The notes below the pieces were generated by a model that was given only the letters and a program-made list of their open reading frames with translations, searched no databases and was not told the DNA's origin. 64,000 bases of DNA from Treponema sp. (GTDB lineage Bacteria > Spirochaetota > Spirochaetia > Treponematales > Treponemataceae), in NCBI GenBank assembly GCA_024402475.1, contig JAKSTQ010000002.1:109287-173286 (forward strand), in the 5' to 3' direction. The translations under genes were made by a program, and so were the position numbers. Every line of letters starts with the position of its first letter. The stretch's first letter is position 1. Positions 41,762-51,977 of this stretch are shown piece by piece.

Positions 41762-43960
41762 ATGAAAAAGTTATCAGCATTTACAATGATTTTATTTCTT
41801 GCATTGGCAGCAGTATTTGCCAAAGGACAGTCAGTTCCATTGAATGACGGCTGGAAATATACTCTGGGGGATTCTTCAGAATATGCAAAACCAGATTTTG
41901 ATGATTCAGCCTGGAGCTCAGTAAAGCTTCCTGGAAATATTGATGTAAAAGGAAATCAGTACATCTGGCTGCGTTCAACAGTTAAAATTCCTTCGGGAAT
42001 GAAAAATCAGCATTTTTATATTGATACAGGACATGCATACGCAGCATATGATGTTTATATCAATGGAACAAAAATCGGATCGAACGGAAACCTTCCGCCG
42101 TTAAAAATCGTAAGACCAATCTATAACTATGTTCTTGACATCCCGGTAAACTGTATTGCACAGGATGGTTCTATGGTAATTGCATTACGCTGCTGGACAG
42201 AGGCAGATGTATGTCAGTTTATTGAATCACCATCTTTCTGTGATGTGGAACAGCAGTATTATATTTCTTTCTGGCGAAATTTAATCGGAGCACGTCTTTA
42301 TGTAATTATTGCAGTTATCTGTATTGTTCTTGGATGTTACACACTGATGCTCTACTTTAATAATCCAAAGACAAAGACAAATCTTGCATATGGACTTTGT
42401 GCCCTTATCATTGCACCATACTTTCTTGACATGGGAGGTCAGACAAACTTTTTGCCTTTTATCTGGCAGAGAGAACTTTCCAGAATCTGTCTTCCAGTCA
42501 GCATTAACTTCCTGCTGATATTCTTCCATCTTTTTGATAAAGGAAGCTGTCCGCGCCATACAAAAATTTATGTAGCAATCGTAGATGCTCTTGTAGTTAT
42601 CGGTCACCTTTCACTTATGAATAATTTCAATGCGCAGGGACTGTTCTTTACAATTACACTTTTGCCGGTTGTTTATGTTTTTGGTTATGGTATTTATCTT
42701 GCAATCCGCGAAATCAGGAATAAAGGAACCCGACTTCTTATCATTCTTACCGGATTTACAATTGCAGTAGTGCTTGCCGCAAGTGATGTAGTGGCTCAGG
42801 TAAGAGGAACAAATCCGTTCGTATGGCTTCAGGGATATGCATTCTTTATTATGAATGTTGCAGTATTCATGACCTTGTCAGTAGAAGCCGCAAAGAATGA
42901 ACGTGCAATTGATAACCTGATGAAGCAGACAAACGAAGCAAATCAGCGTATGCAGGAACTGTTCAGTCAGGCACAATCGCTTTCAGGAGATACATCTGAA
43001 ATTTCTTCCAGCCTTAATGATGCAGTTCACCATGTATCAGAAATTGCAGAAATCTCAAATAACGAAGTTGCAGGAATTGAAACAGCAGTATTACAGCAGC
43101 AGAAAATGCTTGAAGCAGCACAGACAGCAGTTGATAAGCTTATTACTTCACTTTCAGTTACAAACCAGAACCTTGAACGCGAAGCAAACAGTATCAGCGT
43201 TGCAGCAGATGGAACTTCGCGTCTTATTCAGGGATTTTCTTCAGTAGGAACAGGAATTGCAGGAGCAGCAGAATTTTCAAAGACTCTTGATGAGCTGACA
43301 CAGATAAATTCTGCAAACATGGGACGCCTTTCTGCTGCAATGGAAGAAATGAAAACCAGATCCGGTGAAATTCTTTCGTTTGTAAAAGTACTTGATGACT
43401 TTTCTGAAAGAACAAATCTTCTTGCCATGAATGCATCAATCGAAGCCGCACATGCAGGAACAGCAGGAAAAGGATTTGCAGTAGTTGCAAACGAAATTAA
43501 AAATCTTGCGGCACAGAGTTCTGTTCAGGCACAGAAAATTGGTGAAAACGTTTCAGAAATTACAGCATCAATCGATGAAGGCGTTGAGCTTTGTATAAAC
43601 GTTCAGAAGTCCCTTGATGAAATGCGTAAGGAAGCAGGAGCAACAGCAAATCATGTTCAGTCTGCAGCCGATGAAATGAACCGCCAGCAGGAACAGGGAG
43701 CCCGCATCGAAGAAGAAGCAAAGAATATTGCAATGGTTGCAAAAGAAATGCAGAGCAGTGCAGAAGAACAGGTTTCATATACCAAGCTTGTAAAAGACAG
43801 TATGGCAGAACTTATGTCAGCATCTAATTCAGTAAACAATGCATCAAATGCAATCGCAAGTGCTTCAAAACAGCTTGCAGATAACGTAGCAAGTTTGCGC
43901 GGTATGTCAGAAAAAGCAAATGTTACAGCACACCAGTTAACACAAATGATGAATCTGTAG
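41762..43960 (+). CDS. 7TMR-DISM-like sensor fused to a methyl-accepting chemotaxis domain
   Basis: The 732-residue protein has a signal peptide (about 1-20) and a periplasmic galactose-binding-like domain (about 25-165: [34 protein letters not shown]). About seven membrane segments follow (near 180-385). The cytoplasmic part (about 395-732) is a long coiled coil with the MCP hairpin tip [18 protein letters not shown] and [20 protein letters not shown] is absent. The N-terminal layout matches 7TMR-DISM receptors, thought to bind carbohydrates, so this should be a chemotaxis receptor for a sugar-like ligand. It is monocistronic, with promoter and terminator. Confidence 0.88.
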   Translation: MKKLSAFTMILFLALAAVFAKGQSVPLNDGWKYTLGDSSEYAKPDFDDSAWSSVKLPGNIDVKGNQYIWLRSTVKIPSGMKNQHFYIDTGHAYAAYDVYINGTKIGSNGNLPPLKIVRPIYNYVLDIPVNCIAQDGSMVIALRCWTEADVCQFIESPSFCDVEQQYYISFWRNLIGARLYVIIAVICIVLGCYTLMLYFNNPKTKTNLAYGLCALIIAPYFLDMGGQTNFLPFIWQRELSRICLPVSINFLLIFFHLFDKGSCPRHTKIYVAIVDALVVIGHLSLMNNFNAQGLFFTITLLPVVYVFGYGIYLAIREIRNKGTRLLIILTGFTIAVVLAASDVVAQVRGTNPFVWLQGYAFFIMNVAVFMTLSVEAAKNERAIDNLMKQTNEANQRMQELFSQAQSLSGDTSEISSSLNDAVHHVSEIAEISNNEVAGIETAVLQQQKMLEAAQTAVDKLITSLSVTNQNLEREANSISVAADGTSRLIQGFSSVGTGIAGAAEFSKTLDELTQINSANMGRLSAAMEEMKTRSGEILSFVKVLDDFSERTNLLAMNASIEAAHAGTAGKGFAVVANEIKNLAAQSSVQAQKIGENVSEITASIDEGVELCINVQKSLDEMRKEAGATANHVQSAADEMNRQQEQGARIEEEAKNIAMVAKEMQSSAEEQVSYTKLVKDSMAELMSASNSVNNASNAIASASKQLADNVASLRGMSEKANVTAHQLTQMMNL

Positions 43961-43977
43961 TTGTTGAATATTCATAG

Positions 43978-44012
43978 AAAAGCCAGTTGATGAACTTCAA
44001 CTGGCTTTTTTT
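43978..44012. terminator. Bidirectional terminator between the chemoreceptor gene and proC
   Basis: AAAAGCCAGTTGA (43978-43990) pairs with TCAACTGGCTTTT (43997-44009), with more T following. The symmetric A and T flanks let it serve both convergent units. Confidence 0.9.
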
Positions 44013-44015
44013 ATT

Positions 44016-44807
44016 TTAATTCTTTTTATATTCCATAATAGCATCGATGCTTGAAATGCAGGCACCTCTTAAGCCGTTCTTTTCAAGAGTATCAACGCCG
44101 CGGATTGTTGTTCCGTTTGGAGAACATACAGCGTCTTTAAGAACACCAGGATGGGCTTTAGTTTTCTGCTGCAAAAGAGCACTTCCAGCCATTGTCTGAC
44201 TTACAAGACGATAAGCAGTTTCACGGGCAATTCCATATTTTACTGCAGCATCAGCATAAGCTTCCATAATCAGATCCATGAAAGCAGGACCACAGCCGGA
44301 AATTGCTCCGCCTATGCCCATAAGGTTTGATGGCAGTTCTTCAACAATACCAAGACTTGTAAAAAGATCTTTGAGTTCAGAAAGTTCATTTGCAGTAAGT
44401 GAATTTTCTTTTTCAAAAAGCATGACACCCTGACCGACCATTGCAGGAGTGTTAGGCATAATGCACTGTATGCGAGCGGTGTTACCAAGAATTGCATTGA
44501 ACTTTTCAAAAGTCCAGCCGGCAGCAACACTGACAAGAGTTTTTTCGTTAAAGTTGTTGTTCAGTTCCTTGAGAACGCTTTCAATCTGATAAGGCTTGCA
44601 GGCAATGATTACAGTATCACATTCAGTAAGAACTTCTTTGGAAGAAGCGCATGGAGTAAAGCCGATACTTGAGGCGTTGGTTTTAAGTTTTTCCTGGTTA
44701 GGAGCAAAAGCAAAAATATTATTTTTAGAAACTTTTCCAGAATCAATAAAACCTTTGGCAATGGCAAGAGCCATATTACCCATTCCAATAAATCCAATTT
44801 TTGTCAT
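44016..44807 (-). CDS. proC: Pyrroline-5-carboxylate reductase
   Basis: It catalyses the last step of proline synthesis, reducing P5C with NAD(P)H. The 263-residue protein has the Rossmann start KIGFIGMGNMALAIAKGF, IIACKPYQI, IMPNTPAMVGQGV, GCGPAFMDLIMEA, and the C-terminal signature region LKDAVCSPNGTTIRGVD. I chose the ATG at 44807, which follows AAAGGA; an ATG 48 nt upstream adds an unrelated leader. It is the last gene of the minus-strand operon GH-ppx-ppk-proC, 59 nt after ppk, with a terminator downstream. Confidence 0.95.
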   Translation of the reverse strand: MTKIGFIGMGNMALAIAKGFIDSGKVSKNNIFAFAPNQEKLKTNASSIGFTPCASSKEVLTECDTVIIACKPYQIESVLKELNNNFNEKTLVSVAAGWTFEKFNAILGNTARIQCIMPNTPAMVGQGVMLFEKENSLTANELSELKDLFTSLGIVEELPSNLMGIGGAISGCGPAFMDLIMEAYADAAVKYGIARETAYRLVSQTMAGSALLQQKTKAHPGVLKDAVCSPNGTTIRGVDTLEKNGLRGACISSIDAIMEYKKN

Positions 44808-44866
44808 AGTTAATTCCTTTGAGTAGATTATATTACATTTAAAAACTGTTTTCAAATAGTGAAAAA

Positions 44867-46999
44867 TCAGCCCTTGCGTCTTACATGGAATTTAATTTTA
44901 GGGCCTTTCTTGTGTCTGTCGTTAAGGCTCTTGTAGTGTTCATAAAGAATTTCCTGTGCACGACGGGTGTCAGAAACAGAACGAGGATGTAAAGGATACC
45001 AGGTTCCATCGCTTACAAGTTTATGAACATTAGTGTTGGATTCAAAGTAAGTATCCAGGCAGTATTTAATTTCTTTAAAGACTTGAGCATCAAGTACAGG
45101 GAACATAAGTTCAATGCGGCGGTCAAGGTTTCTGTTCATCCAGTCAGCGCTGGCAAGGAACATTTGCGGTGCACCGGCGTTTTTGAAATAGAAAATGCGT
45201 TCATGCTCGAGGAATCGGTCAACGATTGAAATTACTTCGATGTTTTCGCTCATGCCGTTAACGCCGGGAACAAGCATACAGATTCCGCGGACATTGAGCA
45301 TGATTTTAACGCCTTTACGGCTGGCATCATAAAGAGCCTGAATTACATCTTCGTGAGTGAGGCTGTTCATCTTTGCCATAATGAGTCCTGGATTCTGTGG
45401 AGTTGAAAGACTTGCTTCCCGTTCAATCATCTGAATAAGGTTTGACTTAATGTTTATCGGAGCCATGGAAACAGTTTTCATGGTTTGAATCGCAGTGTAA
45501 CCGGTTACAATATTGAAGAAAGAAGTAATGTCGCCGGCAATATTCTGATCAGCAGTAAAAATTGAAAAGTCTGAATAAAGGCGTGCAGTTTTAGGATTGT
45601 AGTTGCCGGTCGAAATATGAACGTAACGCTTCATGGAATTTTCTTCACGGCGGATAATCATCATGGCTTTAGCGTGAACCTTAAGGTTTGCAATACCAGT
45701 GATTACGATAGCACCGGCACTTTCAAGTTCATTAGCCCAGCCGATGTTGCGTTCTTCATCAAAGCGGGCTTTAAGTTCAACAAGAACAGTAACCTGCTTT
45801 CCGTTTGCGGCAGCGCGTTTTAATGCAGAGATAACAGGCGAGTTGTTGCCGGTTCTGTACAAAGTCATTTTTATGGAAACAACATCAGGATCGTCGGCAG
45901 CATCACTTAAGAATTTTACAACAGGATTGTATGACTGATAAGGAACGTGCAGAAGAATGTCATGCTGTTTTAAAATATCCCAGAAAGGTTCGTTTTCAGG
46001 AAGGTCGTAAGGATAGAAGTTATCCCATTTTTCAAAGCGAAGATGTTTTGTCAAAAGATCCGAAGCTTCGCTAAGGCCAAGAAGAACGCCCGGATCCAGA
46101 AGTTCATCGCATTCATAGACATCGTCGTTTGATAAATCAAAGGCTTTCAAAAGAAATTTTTTGAGTTCAGGACTCTTATTGTTGCAGTTCATGCGGACAG
46201 CAAAAGAAGATTTTCTCTGTTCAAGTACCTGTTCCATTGCAGAAATAAAATCGCTGCCGGAATCTTCATCAACAGCAAAATCAGCATCACGTACAAGATT
46301 GAAAAGCATGGAATTTTTAACTTCATAGCCAGGAAAGAGTAAAGTTCCGTACTCAATAATCAGGTTGTCCAGCAAAGTAAATTGTTTTGTTTTTCCAGTC
46401 CCTGAAAGCCAGATGATTCTGTTGACGCCTTCAGGAATCTGTACGATTGCAACAGGAGCCTTGCCGTCTTTAGCAGCAAATTCAGAATGCAAAGGTTTTG
46501 TTCCGGGAATTTCCTTGAGCATAAAAACAGCATGGTAATTAAGGCTTTTGATGCCGGGAAATTTATTTGCGTCAGCGCGGATAGGAGTTAAAAGAGGAAG
46601 AATTTCCTGTTCAAAATATTTCTTTGCAAAGTCTTTCTGTTCAATGGAGAATTCTTCAGGACGGGTATAGATAAAACCCTCGTTTTTCAAAAGCGGAAGA
46701 ATTTCTTCAAAAAGACATTTGTTTTTCTGGCTGACAACTTCATGGGCATGAACAGAAATCTGTTTTAAAAGCGCAGAAGGAGTAAAGCCAGAAATATCTT
46801 TTTTGCGGGGATCAATTTTTTCCATGCGCTTGATAGATGCAACACGAACCTGAAAAAACTCGTTAAAGTTACTGGTTACGATTGAAAGAAATTGAAGGCG
46901 TTCAAAAAGAGGAATGTCGCTTCTGCAAGCCTGATATAAAACACGCTTGTTAAATTCAATCCAAGAAAGTTCTCTGTTAAAAAATCTGTTTTTTGCCAT
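44867..46999 (-). CDS. ppk: Polyphosphate kinase 1
   Basis: It makes inorganic polyphosphate from ATP and can run in reverse. The 710-residue protein has the PPK1 start (RFFNRELSWIEFNKRVLYQA), the head domain, and PLD-like catalytic domains with KVHAKAMMI and YVHISTGNYNPKTARLY. These carry the catalytic His residues of the family. VRGICMLVPGVNG and ASADWMNRNLDRRIELMFP follow. It lies 15 nt behind ppx, giving opposing activities in one operon. Confidence 0.96.
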   Translation of the reverse strand: MAKNRFFNRELSWIEFNKRVLYQACRSDIPLFERLQFLSIVTSNFNEFFQVRVASIKRMEKIDPRKKDISGFTPSALLKQISVHAHEVVSQKNKCLFEEILPLLKNEGFIYTRPEEFSIEQKDFAKKYFEQEILPLLTPIRADANKFPGIKSLNYHAVFMLKEIPGTKPLHSEFAAKDGKAPVAIVQIPEGVNRIIWLSGTGKTKQFTLLDNLIIEYGTLLFPGYEVKNSMLFNLVRDADFAVDEDSGSDFISAMEQVLEQRKSSFAVRMNCNNKSPELKKFLLKAFDLSNDDVYECDELLDPGVLLGLSEASDLLTKHLRFEKWDNFYPYDLPENEPFWDILKQHDILLHVPYQSYNPVVKFLSDAADDPDVVSIKMTLYRTGNNSPVISALKRAAANGKQVTVLVELKARFDEERNIGWANELESAGAIVITGIANLKVHAKAMMIIRREENSMKRYVHISTGNYNPKTARLYSDFSIFTADQNIAGDITSFFNIVTGYTAIQTMKTVSMAPINIKSNLIQMIEREASLSTPQNPGLIMAKMNSLTHEDVIQALYDASRKGVKIMLNVRGICMLVPGVNGMSENIEVISIVDRFLEHERIFYFKNAGAPQMFLASADWMNRNLDRRIELMFPVLDAQVFKEIKYCLDTYFESNTNVHKLVSDGTWYPLHPRSVSDTRRAQEILYEHYKSLNDRHKKGPKIKFHVRRKG

Positions 47000-47014
47000 A
47001 GTTTACTTTGCCTT

Positions 47015-48544
47015 TTAAGAAAGAATAATTTTGTAACCGAATACGAATTCAAACATCGTTCCTTTTTCAGCAAGGGCGTGTTTTTCCATAGTTTTATTGT
47101 GACCGGCCTTATCAGTAATGAAAAGACAGTCGTTCTGCTTTGAAATAGAAAGGTCAGTTAGTTTCTGAAGGTGACTGCGGTCAAGAGCATCAGCAATGCG
47201 TAGAATTGAAGTAAGTTTAAGAATAAGCATTCTTTCTTCATGCCCTAAAGCCTGGAAGTATTCATCATCCAGCGGCATCGAAGGCCCTCTGTGATGGCGG
47301 GCAATTTCTGCAATGCCTTTAATTTCTGATTTGCGCAAACCAAAAATTTCAGAATTGGAAATTATATATGCACTGTGATTCTGATGATTGCTCATTCTGA
47401 TGAACATACCGATGTCATGGAGAATACATGAAACTTCCAGCAGCATGCGGTCGCGTTCATCAAGCCCGGTTTCTTCTTTAAGTGCGTCAAAAATAATGAG
47501 GCTTGTGTCACGTACATATAATGCGTGGGCTTCATCACCGTGATATTTTCTTAAAAGGTTTAATGCAGAAGCAGAAATCTGAGAATAGAATTCAGCCTGC
47601 AGCTGTGAATCCGGACGGGAAGTGCGGCTTATAATCACTCCATCACGGATATTGGTGTTCGGAACCAGAACTTTATCAGCATCCGTCAGCTGGATAAACA
47701 TCTTGTAAATCAATAAGCCGATATGAAGCTGCTGGGCATCGCTGTATTCAATGTTGAATTTAGCAGCGCATTCAGCAATGGAATATGTTCCGGTCAGATC
47801 AGTGAATTTTTCAAAATCCTTGCGGGAAATTTCCCATAATGCATCGCTGATTTTTTTACCGCACGCATTAGCCGCAATTCTTGCTTCTCCACCAACAGCA
47901 AAGAAAAGTTTTACTTCCGCCAGATTAAGTTCATTATTAAGAGAAGCCTTTGTATTAAGAATGAACTGCTTGAGATAGCGTTTTGAATTTTCTGTAACAC
48001 CAGAATTGCTTCCTGCATCCTGGTCCACGCGAACAGTACCGATTTTAAGAGAGTGGGCTCCCATCATCTTACCCTGACGCATCAGCATAAGTTCACTGGA
48101 ACCGCCTCCCACATCAAGTATAACTGCATCGTTTTCCAGAACCCGCCGCGAAATCCCTTTTATACATTTCTGGACCGCCAGAAACATCAACCGGTTTTCT
48201 TCAATACCGTCAATAATCCTGACCTTAAACCCAGTCTTAATAAAAATCTGGTCCAGAAGTGGGTCGTGATTTCGCGCCTCTCGCACGGAACTTGTAGCGA
48301 TTACAAAAACCTGGTCAGGCGTAATTCCCCAGCCAGCTAATTGTTCTTTATAGCGTAAAAGGATTTGAATACATGAAAGAAGGGATTCACGGGAAACATA
48401 ACCCGTAGAAAAAACTTCACGGCCAAGGCTGACAGGCATTTCAGACCTGTCGAGTACCTGCCAGTCATTTCGTGAATTAACTTCGGCCACCAGAAGACGG
48501 ATTCCGGTAGAGCCGATTTCAACAACTGCTTCCGGTGTTGCCAT
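47015..48544 (-). CDS. ppx: Exopolyphosphatase/pppGpp phosphohydrolase with HD domain
   Basis: It hydrolyses terminal phosphates from polyphosphate and perhaps pppGpp. The 509-residue protein has an ASKHA-fold N-terminal half: VVEIGSTGIRLLVAEV, the VIATSSVREARN region, DVGGGSSELMLM and AVGGEARIAANA. An HD-type C-terminal domain follows (CILHDIGMFIRMSNHQNHS). The first motif has EIGSTGIRL where many relatives have DxGSNS/T. RBS GGAGG lies before the ATG. It overlaps neither neighbour, but gaps of 12 and 15 nt show one operon. Confidence 0.92.
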   Translation of the reverse strand: MATPEAVVEIGSTGIRLLVAEVNSRNDWQVLDRSEMPVSLGREVFSTGYVSRESLLSCIQILLRYKEQLAGWGITPDQVFVIATSSVREARNHDPLLDQIFIKTGFKVRIIDGIEENRLMFLAVQKCIKGISRRVLENDAVILDVGGGSSELMLMRQGKMMGAHSLKIGTVRVDQDAGSNSGVTENSKRYLKQFILNTKASLNNELNLAEVKLFFAVGGEARIAANACGKKISDALWEISRKDFEKFTDLTGTYSIAECAAKFNIEYSDAQQLHIGLLIYKMFIQLTDADKVLVPNTNIRDGVIISRTSRPDSQLQAEFYSQISASALNLLRKYHGDEAHALYVRDTSLIIFDALKEETGLDERDRMLLEVSCILHDIGMFIRMSNHQNHSAYIISNSEIFGLRKSEIKGIAEIARHHRGPSMPLDDEYFQALGHEERMLILKLTSILRIADALDRSHLQKLTDLSISKQNDCLFITDKAGHNKTMEKHALAEKGTMFEFVFGYKIILS

Positions 48545-48556
48545 AAGTTCCTCCGA

Positions 48557-49990
48557 TTAAAGTTTATCGATAAGCATAGAACATTTACCAGAAGGAATAG
48601 GTAATGTCTTTTTCTTCTGATCGAGGATATTGATTGTAAAGTAATAAAGTTTTTCGCTTTCCATCTGGATTTCCCAGCCGCGAGTACTTTTGTTACTTAA
48701 AATTGTAATAAGGTTTCGTTTAAGCGAAAGGTTTTCAATACCCATAACTTCAAGGTTAGGAATAATCCAGTCAACAGTCTTGCGGGGAAGGCTGATCAAA
48801 AGACCGATTACGTTTTCAATCATAAGTGCGATTGTACTCAAGCCTGCAGTAACAAGGTAACGAGGGCGAGGGAAGTTTGGTTTTCCCCGCAGGTTTGCTT
48901 TTCCTTCTTTTGTAGGAAGGTAAGCTTCATAAATATCGCCCTTAAGTTTAGGATCATTAGGAGTAAGACCTTCAAGAATGTAGTACAGATGTCTGATTGA
49001 ACATTCGCGGGCAAGGTCAAATCTCTGATATTTTTCGAGTCCTTTGATAACCATAAAGTTCATTGCAGGGAATACAGAACCGCGGTAACCTTCTCCAGAT
49101 TCCTTAAAATCAGGACTGTCAACAGAAAGAGAAGGGAACGGATGGTCAGTGCCAAAAGTCTTAGGATTTGTCAAATGAGAAATCAAAAGGTCAGCTTTGT
49201 CTGCATTAGGAATTTCAGCAAGCAAAGGCCAGAAACCTGCAATAGTTTTCTGAGGAAGAATTTTTTCTTCTTTATCAAGATCATGATAGAAACCAGTTTT
49301 CTGATCCCACATCATGGAATTGATTCTTGTTTTAAGCGAGAAGTACATCTTTTTGTACTGGAAGCTGATGTCCTTATCGTTAAGAATATCTCCAAGAGCA
49401 GCCATATGAGTAGCGTTGATAGCCATTGCTGCGTTAAAGTCTACAGGATAAACACATTTGTCGCGTGGTGAATTGAACATTCCGGAAGCAGCAACAGGAA
49501 CAGCATAAAGACCGTTAGGCTTCTTGAAGTTTGCATCAATCCATTCAATGTATTTCTGAAGAACAGGAATAACTTCCTTAACGCGTTTCTTGTTTCCAGA
49601 CTTATGGTAAAGGTTAAATTCAGCCCATGCGAATAAAGGCATGCCGATACCTTCCGGGTTGGTTTTATCAACGATAGGTTTGCCTTTCTTTAAATCGTAC
49701 TTCCAGCGGATAGCACCGGTTTTTTCCTGGCGTGAATAGAGGTAATCCAGATTCTGGTTTGCGGGATAGTTGCGGTTTGAGTATACAAGGAAGAATGATG
49801 AAAAAATTGAATCAAACTGATTGATTACAGAAACTCCGTCTTCAGGATATACAAAATATCCTCCTGAAGCTTTTTCTGACGAACTTTTAGGCTCAATCCA
49901 ATAATCAGAAATCCAGTTCCATGTTTTGTTGTAAATATCTACGAAATCCTGGTCATAAAAGTGGATCTTCGGAAAATCACGTTTGTTCAC
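48557..49990 (-). CDS. Glycoside hydrolase with (alpha/alpha)6 barrel, MGH1/trehalase-like
   Basis: The 477-residue cytoplasmic protein has no signal peptide. Motifs such as GGYFVYPEDGVSVINQFDSI, PEGIGMPLFAWAEFNLY, MMWDQKTGFYHDLD, GFWPLLAEIP and EGYRGSVFPAMNFMVIKGL fit GH63-like or MGH1-like enzymes related to trehalase and glycogen debranching C-domains. These hydrolyse alpha-linked sugars; the exact substrate is unknown. It starts with GTG, preceded by AGGAG, and heads the operon with ppx, ppk and proC. The combination with polyphosphate genes suggests a storage or stress role, but this is speculation. Confidence 0.75.
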   Translation of the reverse strand: MNKRDFPKIHFYDQDFVDIYNKTWNWISDYWIEPKSSSEKASGGYFVYPEDGVSVINQFDSIFSSFFLVYSNRNYPANQNLDYLYSRQEKTGAIRWKYDLKKGKPIVDKTNPEGIGMPLFAWAEFNLYHKSGNKKRVKEVIPVLQKYIEWIDANFKKPNGLYAVPVAASGMFNSPRDKCVYPVDFNAAMAINATHMAALGDILNDKDISFQYKKMYFSLKTRINSMMWDQKTGFYHDLDKEEKILPQKTIAGFWPLLAEIPNADKADLLISHLTNPKTFGTDHPFPSLSVDSPDFKESGEGYRGSVFPAMNFMVIKGLEKYQRFDLARECSIRHLYYILEGLTPNDPKLKGDIYEAYLPTKEGKANLRGKPNFPRPRYLVTAGLSTIALMIENVIGLLISLPRKTVDWIIPNLEVMGIENLSLKRNLITILSNKSTRGWEIQMESEKLYYFTINILDQKKKTLPIPSGKCSMLIDKL

Positions 49991-50067
49991 AAATGCTCCT
50001 GATCCGATTCAAAGACATTTAAAAATTTAAAACCGTTAAATTCTTTGTCGGATATATATTCAATTGT

Positions 50068-50076
50068 AGTATATCA
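50068..50076 (-). promoter_or_regulatory. Extended -10 promoter of the GH-ppx-ppk-proC operon
   Basis: Minus-strand TGATATACT (50068-50076), the same element as at 24245 and 32425. It gives a leader of about 70 nt before the GTG at 49990. Confidence 0.5.
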
Positions 50077-50172
50077 CAGAATTTCAAAAACTGTTTAAAT
50101 TTATTTAAAAAAGTGTAAATTTCTTTAGAAATAATGCGAATTTTGCTAGATTTTGCTAATAAATGCGAAAAA

Positions 50173-50200
50173 AAGCCCCGGGTTTTAATCTCCGGGGCTT
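50173..50200 (-). terminator. Terminator of the 584-residue membrane-anchored protein gene
   Basis: AAGCCCCGG (50173-50181) pairs with CCGGGGCTT (50192-50200). In the minus direction the stem is followed by a T run. Confidence 0.88.
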
Positions 50201-50215
50201 CGATTCTGGTGTTTT

Positions 50216-51970
50216 TTACTGATTTTCTACGATATCTCTGTAGTACAGACGGATAATTTCGTGCTGTGACTTATGACGGGATTTAAGAAGAAGTCCCTTC
50301 ATGCTCAGGCGGTAAACATAACCAGAAGAGTTGTAGATTTCAAACTGAGGGTCCGTTCTGAAGTCCATGTTGTAAATCTGGATTCTTCTGAATGGATTGA
50401 TGCCTGTTACGATGATGTAGTGGGTAAGTCCCAGTGGGAAATCAATATCAAGAGAAACCGTGCGGTTTTCGTTCTGTGTAAGGCCGATATTCTTAGCAAT
50501 TGTCCATGCCCATACAGGAGCACCTGTTGCATTACCAAGATCAAGGTAATGAGGATAGTAAGGATTGTCATGAACAAGAACAGGATAAACATCAGTCATT
50601 GTATGGAGGTCAAGACCGCTCAAATCACCAAGGTAAGAATTGATTACCAGGTAACCGCATTTTTCAACATTATCAAGACCGCTTACCTTTCCGTAACCGA
50701 TAAGTGCATCACCGACATAAGCGGCAGCAGCAACACTGAGGTTTGTTTCGTTTTCAGAAAGGCGGAGTTTCTGTGAATCAATTGTACAGCATTCAGTAAT
50801 TTTCTTAAGACATTTATCAAGAACAGAATCAAGAATGCCTGCGTTTGCAGATCCGCTTTCAGAAAGTTTAGCGTAAGCCCTTAAGATACCTGCAGCCTGA
50901 AGCAGTGTATAGTCAGCTTCTGCAAGGATGGAAGGAACTCCAAGAAGAGCCTTTACATGAGGACTGTTTGCTTCAAGAACCATGTAGTTGAGAATGTCAT
51001 CGTTTGTAAAGATGTCCAGGTTTCTTGTGTTGATTGACTGCTTGATCATTGCAGCGTAATTTTCCATCTGAACCTGAATTCCAGGAGCAACTTTAGCAAG
51101 GTTTCCAAAGAATGGCGCTGTAAGGTATGTTCTGCGTGAACCTTTGATAAATGAATCAGGAACGCTGTTAAGACCTTCATTGTAACGGCCTGCATTACCC
51201 ATACAGGCTGCAAAAGACATTACAGACTGTTCTGTAAGTGAAGAAGCAAAGGATGCGTTGCTCTGGCTCTGGCGGATGAATTCGCTGATGATTCCTTCGC
51301 TCAAAGCGTTTACAGTATTTTTGAATTCAGCAGGAGTTGTACCGGCAAAAGCACCGATGCTGTCGATTGCGAATTCTGTCTGTTTAACATAAGTTGTGTA
51401 TCTGGCAAGTTTTGAAGTATCAAGAAGGAAAAGTCTGTCATCCTGAATCTGAGGTGCAATAAGCGCATAAGCTTCGTTTCTACCTTCAAGAATTGCCTGT
51501 TTAGCAGCAGAAGAAGTAAATGAATAACCGCCCTGAGGACGCATCTTAATGGAAATAAAAGCAATGTTTTTAGGGAATGCGGCTGTAACTAAAAGAGGTG
51601 CATTTTCAGAATCATCTGCAAGGGTGAATGTAATCTGAATGTCATCAGAGAACTTGAATGAGCAGGAATTTTCGTCCGGTTCTTCGTATGATTCAAGAAC
51701 GGCTTTTACAGTCTGATTCTTTGAATTTGTGTATTCCAGAGGATTTGAGTCATCAGCAAGGAACATGATTCCGTTGTAGGTTAAACTCATCTGGTTTTTG
51801 AGAGAAGCAACTCCATCCGGGGTTTCTGCTTCTGCAAGTGTAACCCTCATTGCATGAATGTTTTTTCTTATGATAGAATCGCTTCTAAATTGAATTACAA
51901 AAATGCCGACAATAATAACGGCGTAAAGGACTATAAGTCCCACTGACTTTCTGATAGGATGATTACGCAT
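50216..51970 (-). CDS. Conserved-looking membrane-anchored protein, family not recognised
   Basis: I do not recognise this gene. From the ATG at 51970 it is 584 residues, with one N-terminal membrane anchor (about 9-27: VGLIVLYAVIIVGIFVIQF). The rest should lie outside the inner membrane. The first ~130 residues look beta-rich, the middle (about 200-480) is helical with Ser/Ala-rich stretches, and the C-terminal ~100 residues are again beta-rich. In-frame upstream starts exist (TTG at 52042) but they fall in the divergent promoter region. A good promoter places the ATG at the transcript start. It is divergent from the TPR and TraB genes. Confidence 0.7.
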   Translation of the reverse strand: MRNHPIRKSVGLIVLYAVIIVGIFVIQFRSDSIIRKNIHAMRVTLAEAETPDGVASLKNQMSLTYNGIMFLADDSNPLEYTNSKNQTVKAVLESYEEPDENSCSFKFSDDIQITFTLADDSENAPLLVTAAFPKNIAFISIKMRPQGGYSFTSSAAKQAILEGRNEAYALIAPQIQDDRLFLLDTSKLARYTTYVKQTEFAIDSIGAFAGTTPAEFKNTVNALSEGIISEFIRQSQSNASFASSLTEQSVMSFAACMGNAGRYNEGLNSVPDSFIKGSRRTYLTAPFFGNLAKVAPGIQVQMENYAAMIKQSINTRNLDIFTNDDILNYMVLEANSPHVKALLGVPSILAEADYTLLQAAGILRAYAKLSESGSANAGILDSVLDKCLKKITECCTIDSQKLRLSENETNLSVAAAAYVGDALIGYGKVSGLDNVEKCGYLVINSYLGDLSGLDLHTMTDVYPVLVHDNPYYPHYLDLGNATGAPVWAWTIAKNIGLTQNENRTVSLDIDFPLGLTHYIIVTGINPFRRIQIYNMDFRTDPQFEIYNSSGYVYRLSMKGLLLKSRHKSQHEIIRLYYRDIVENQ

Positions 51971-51977
51971 TTTATTA

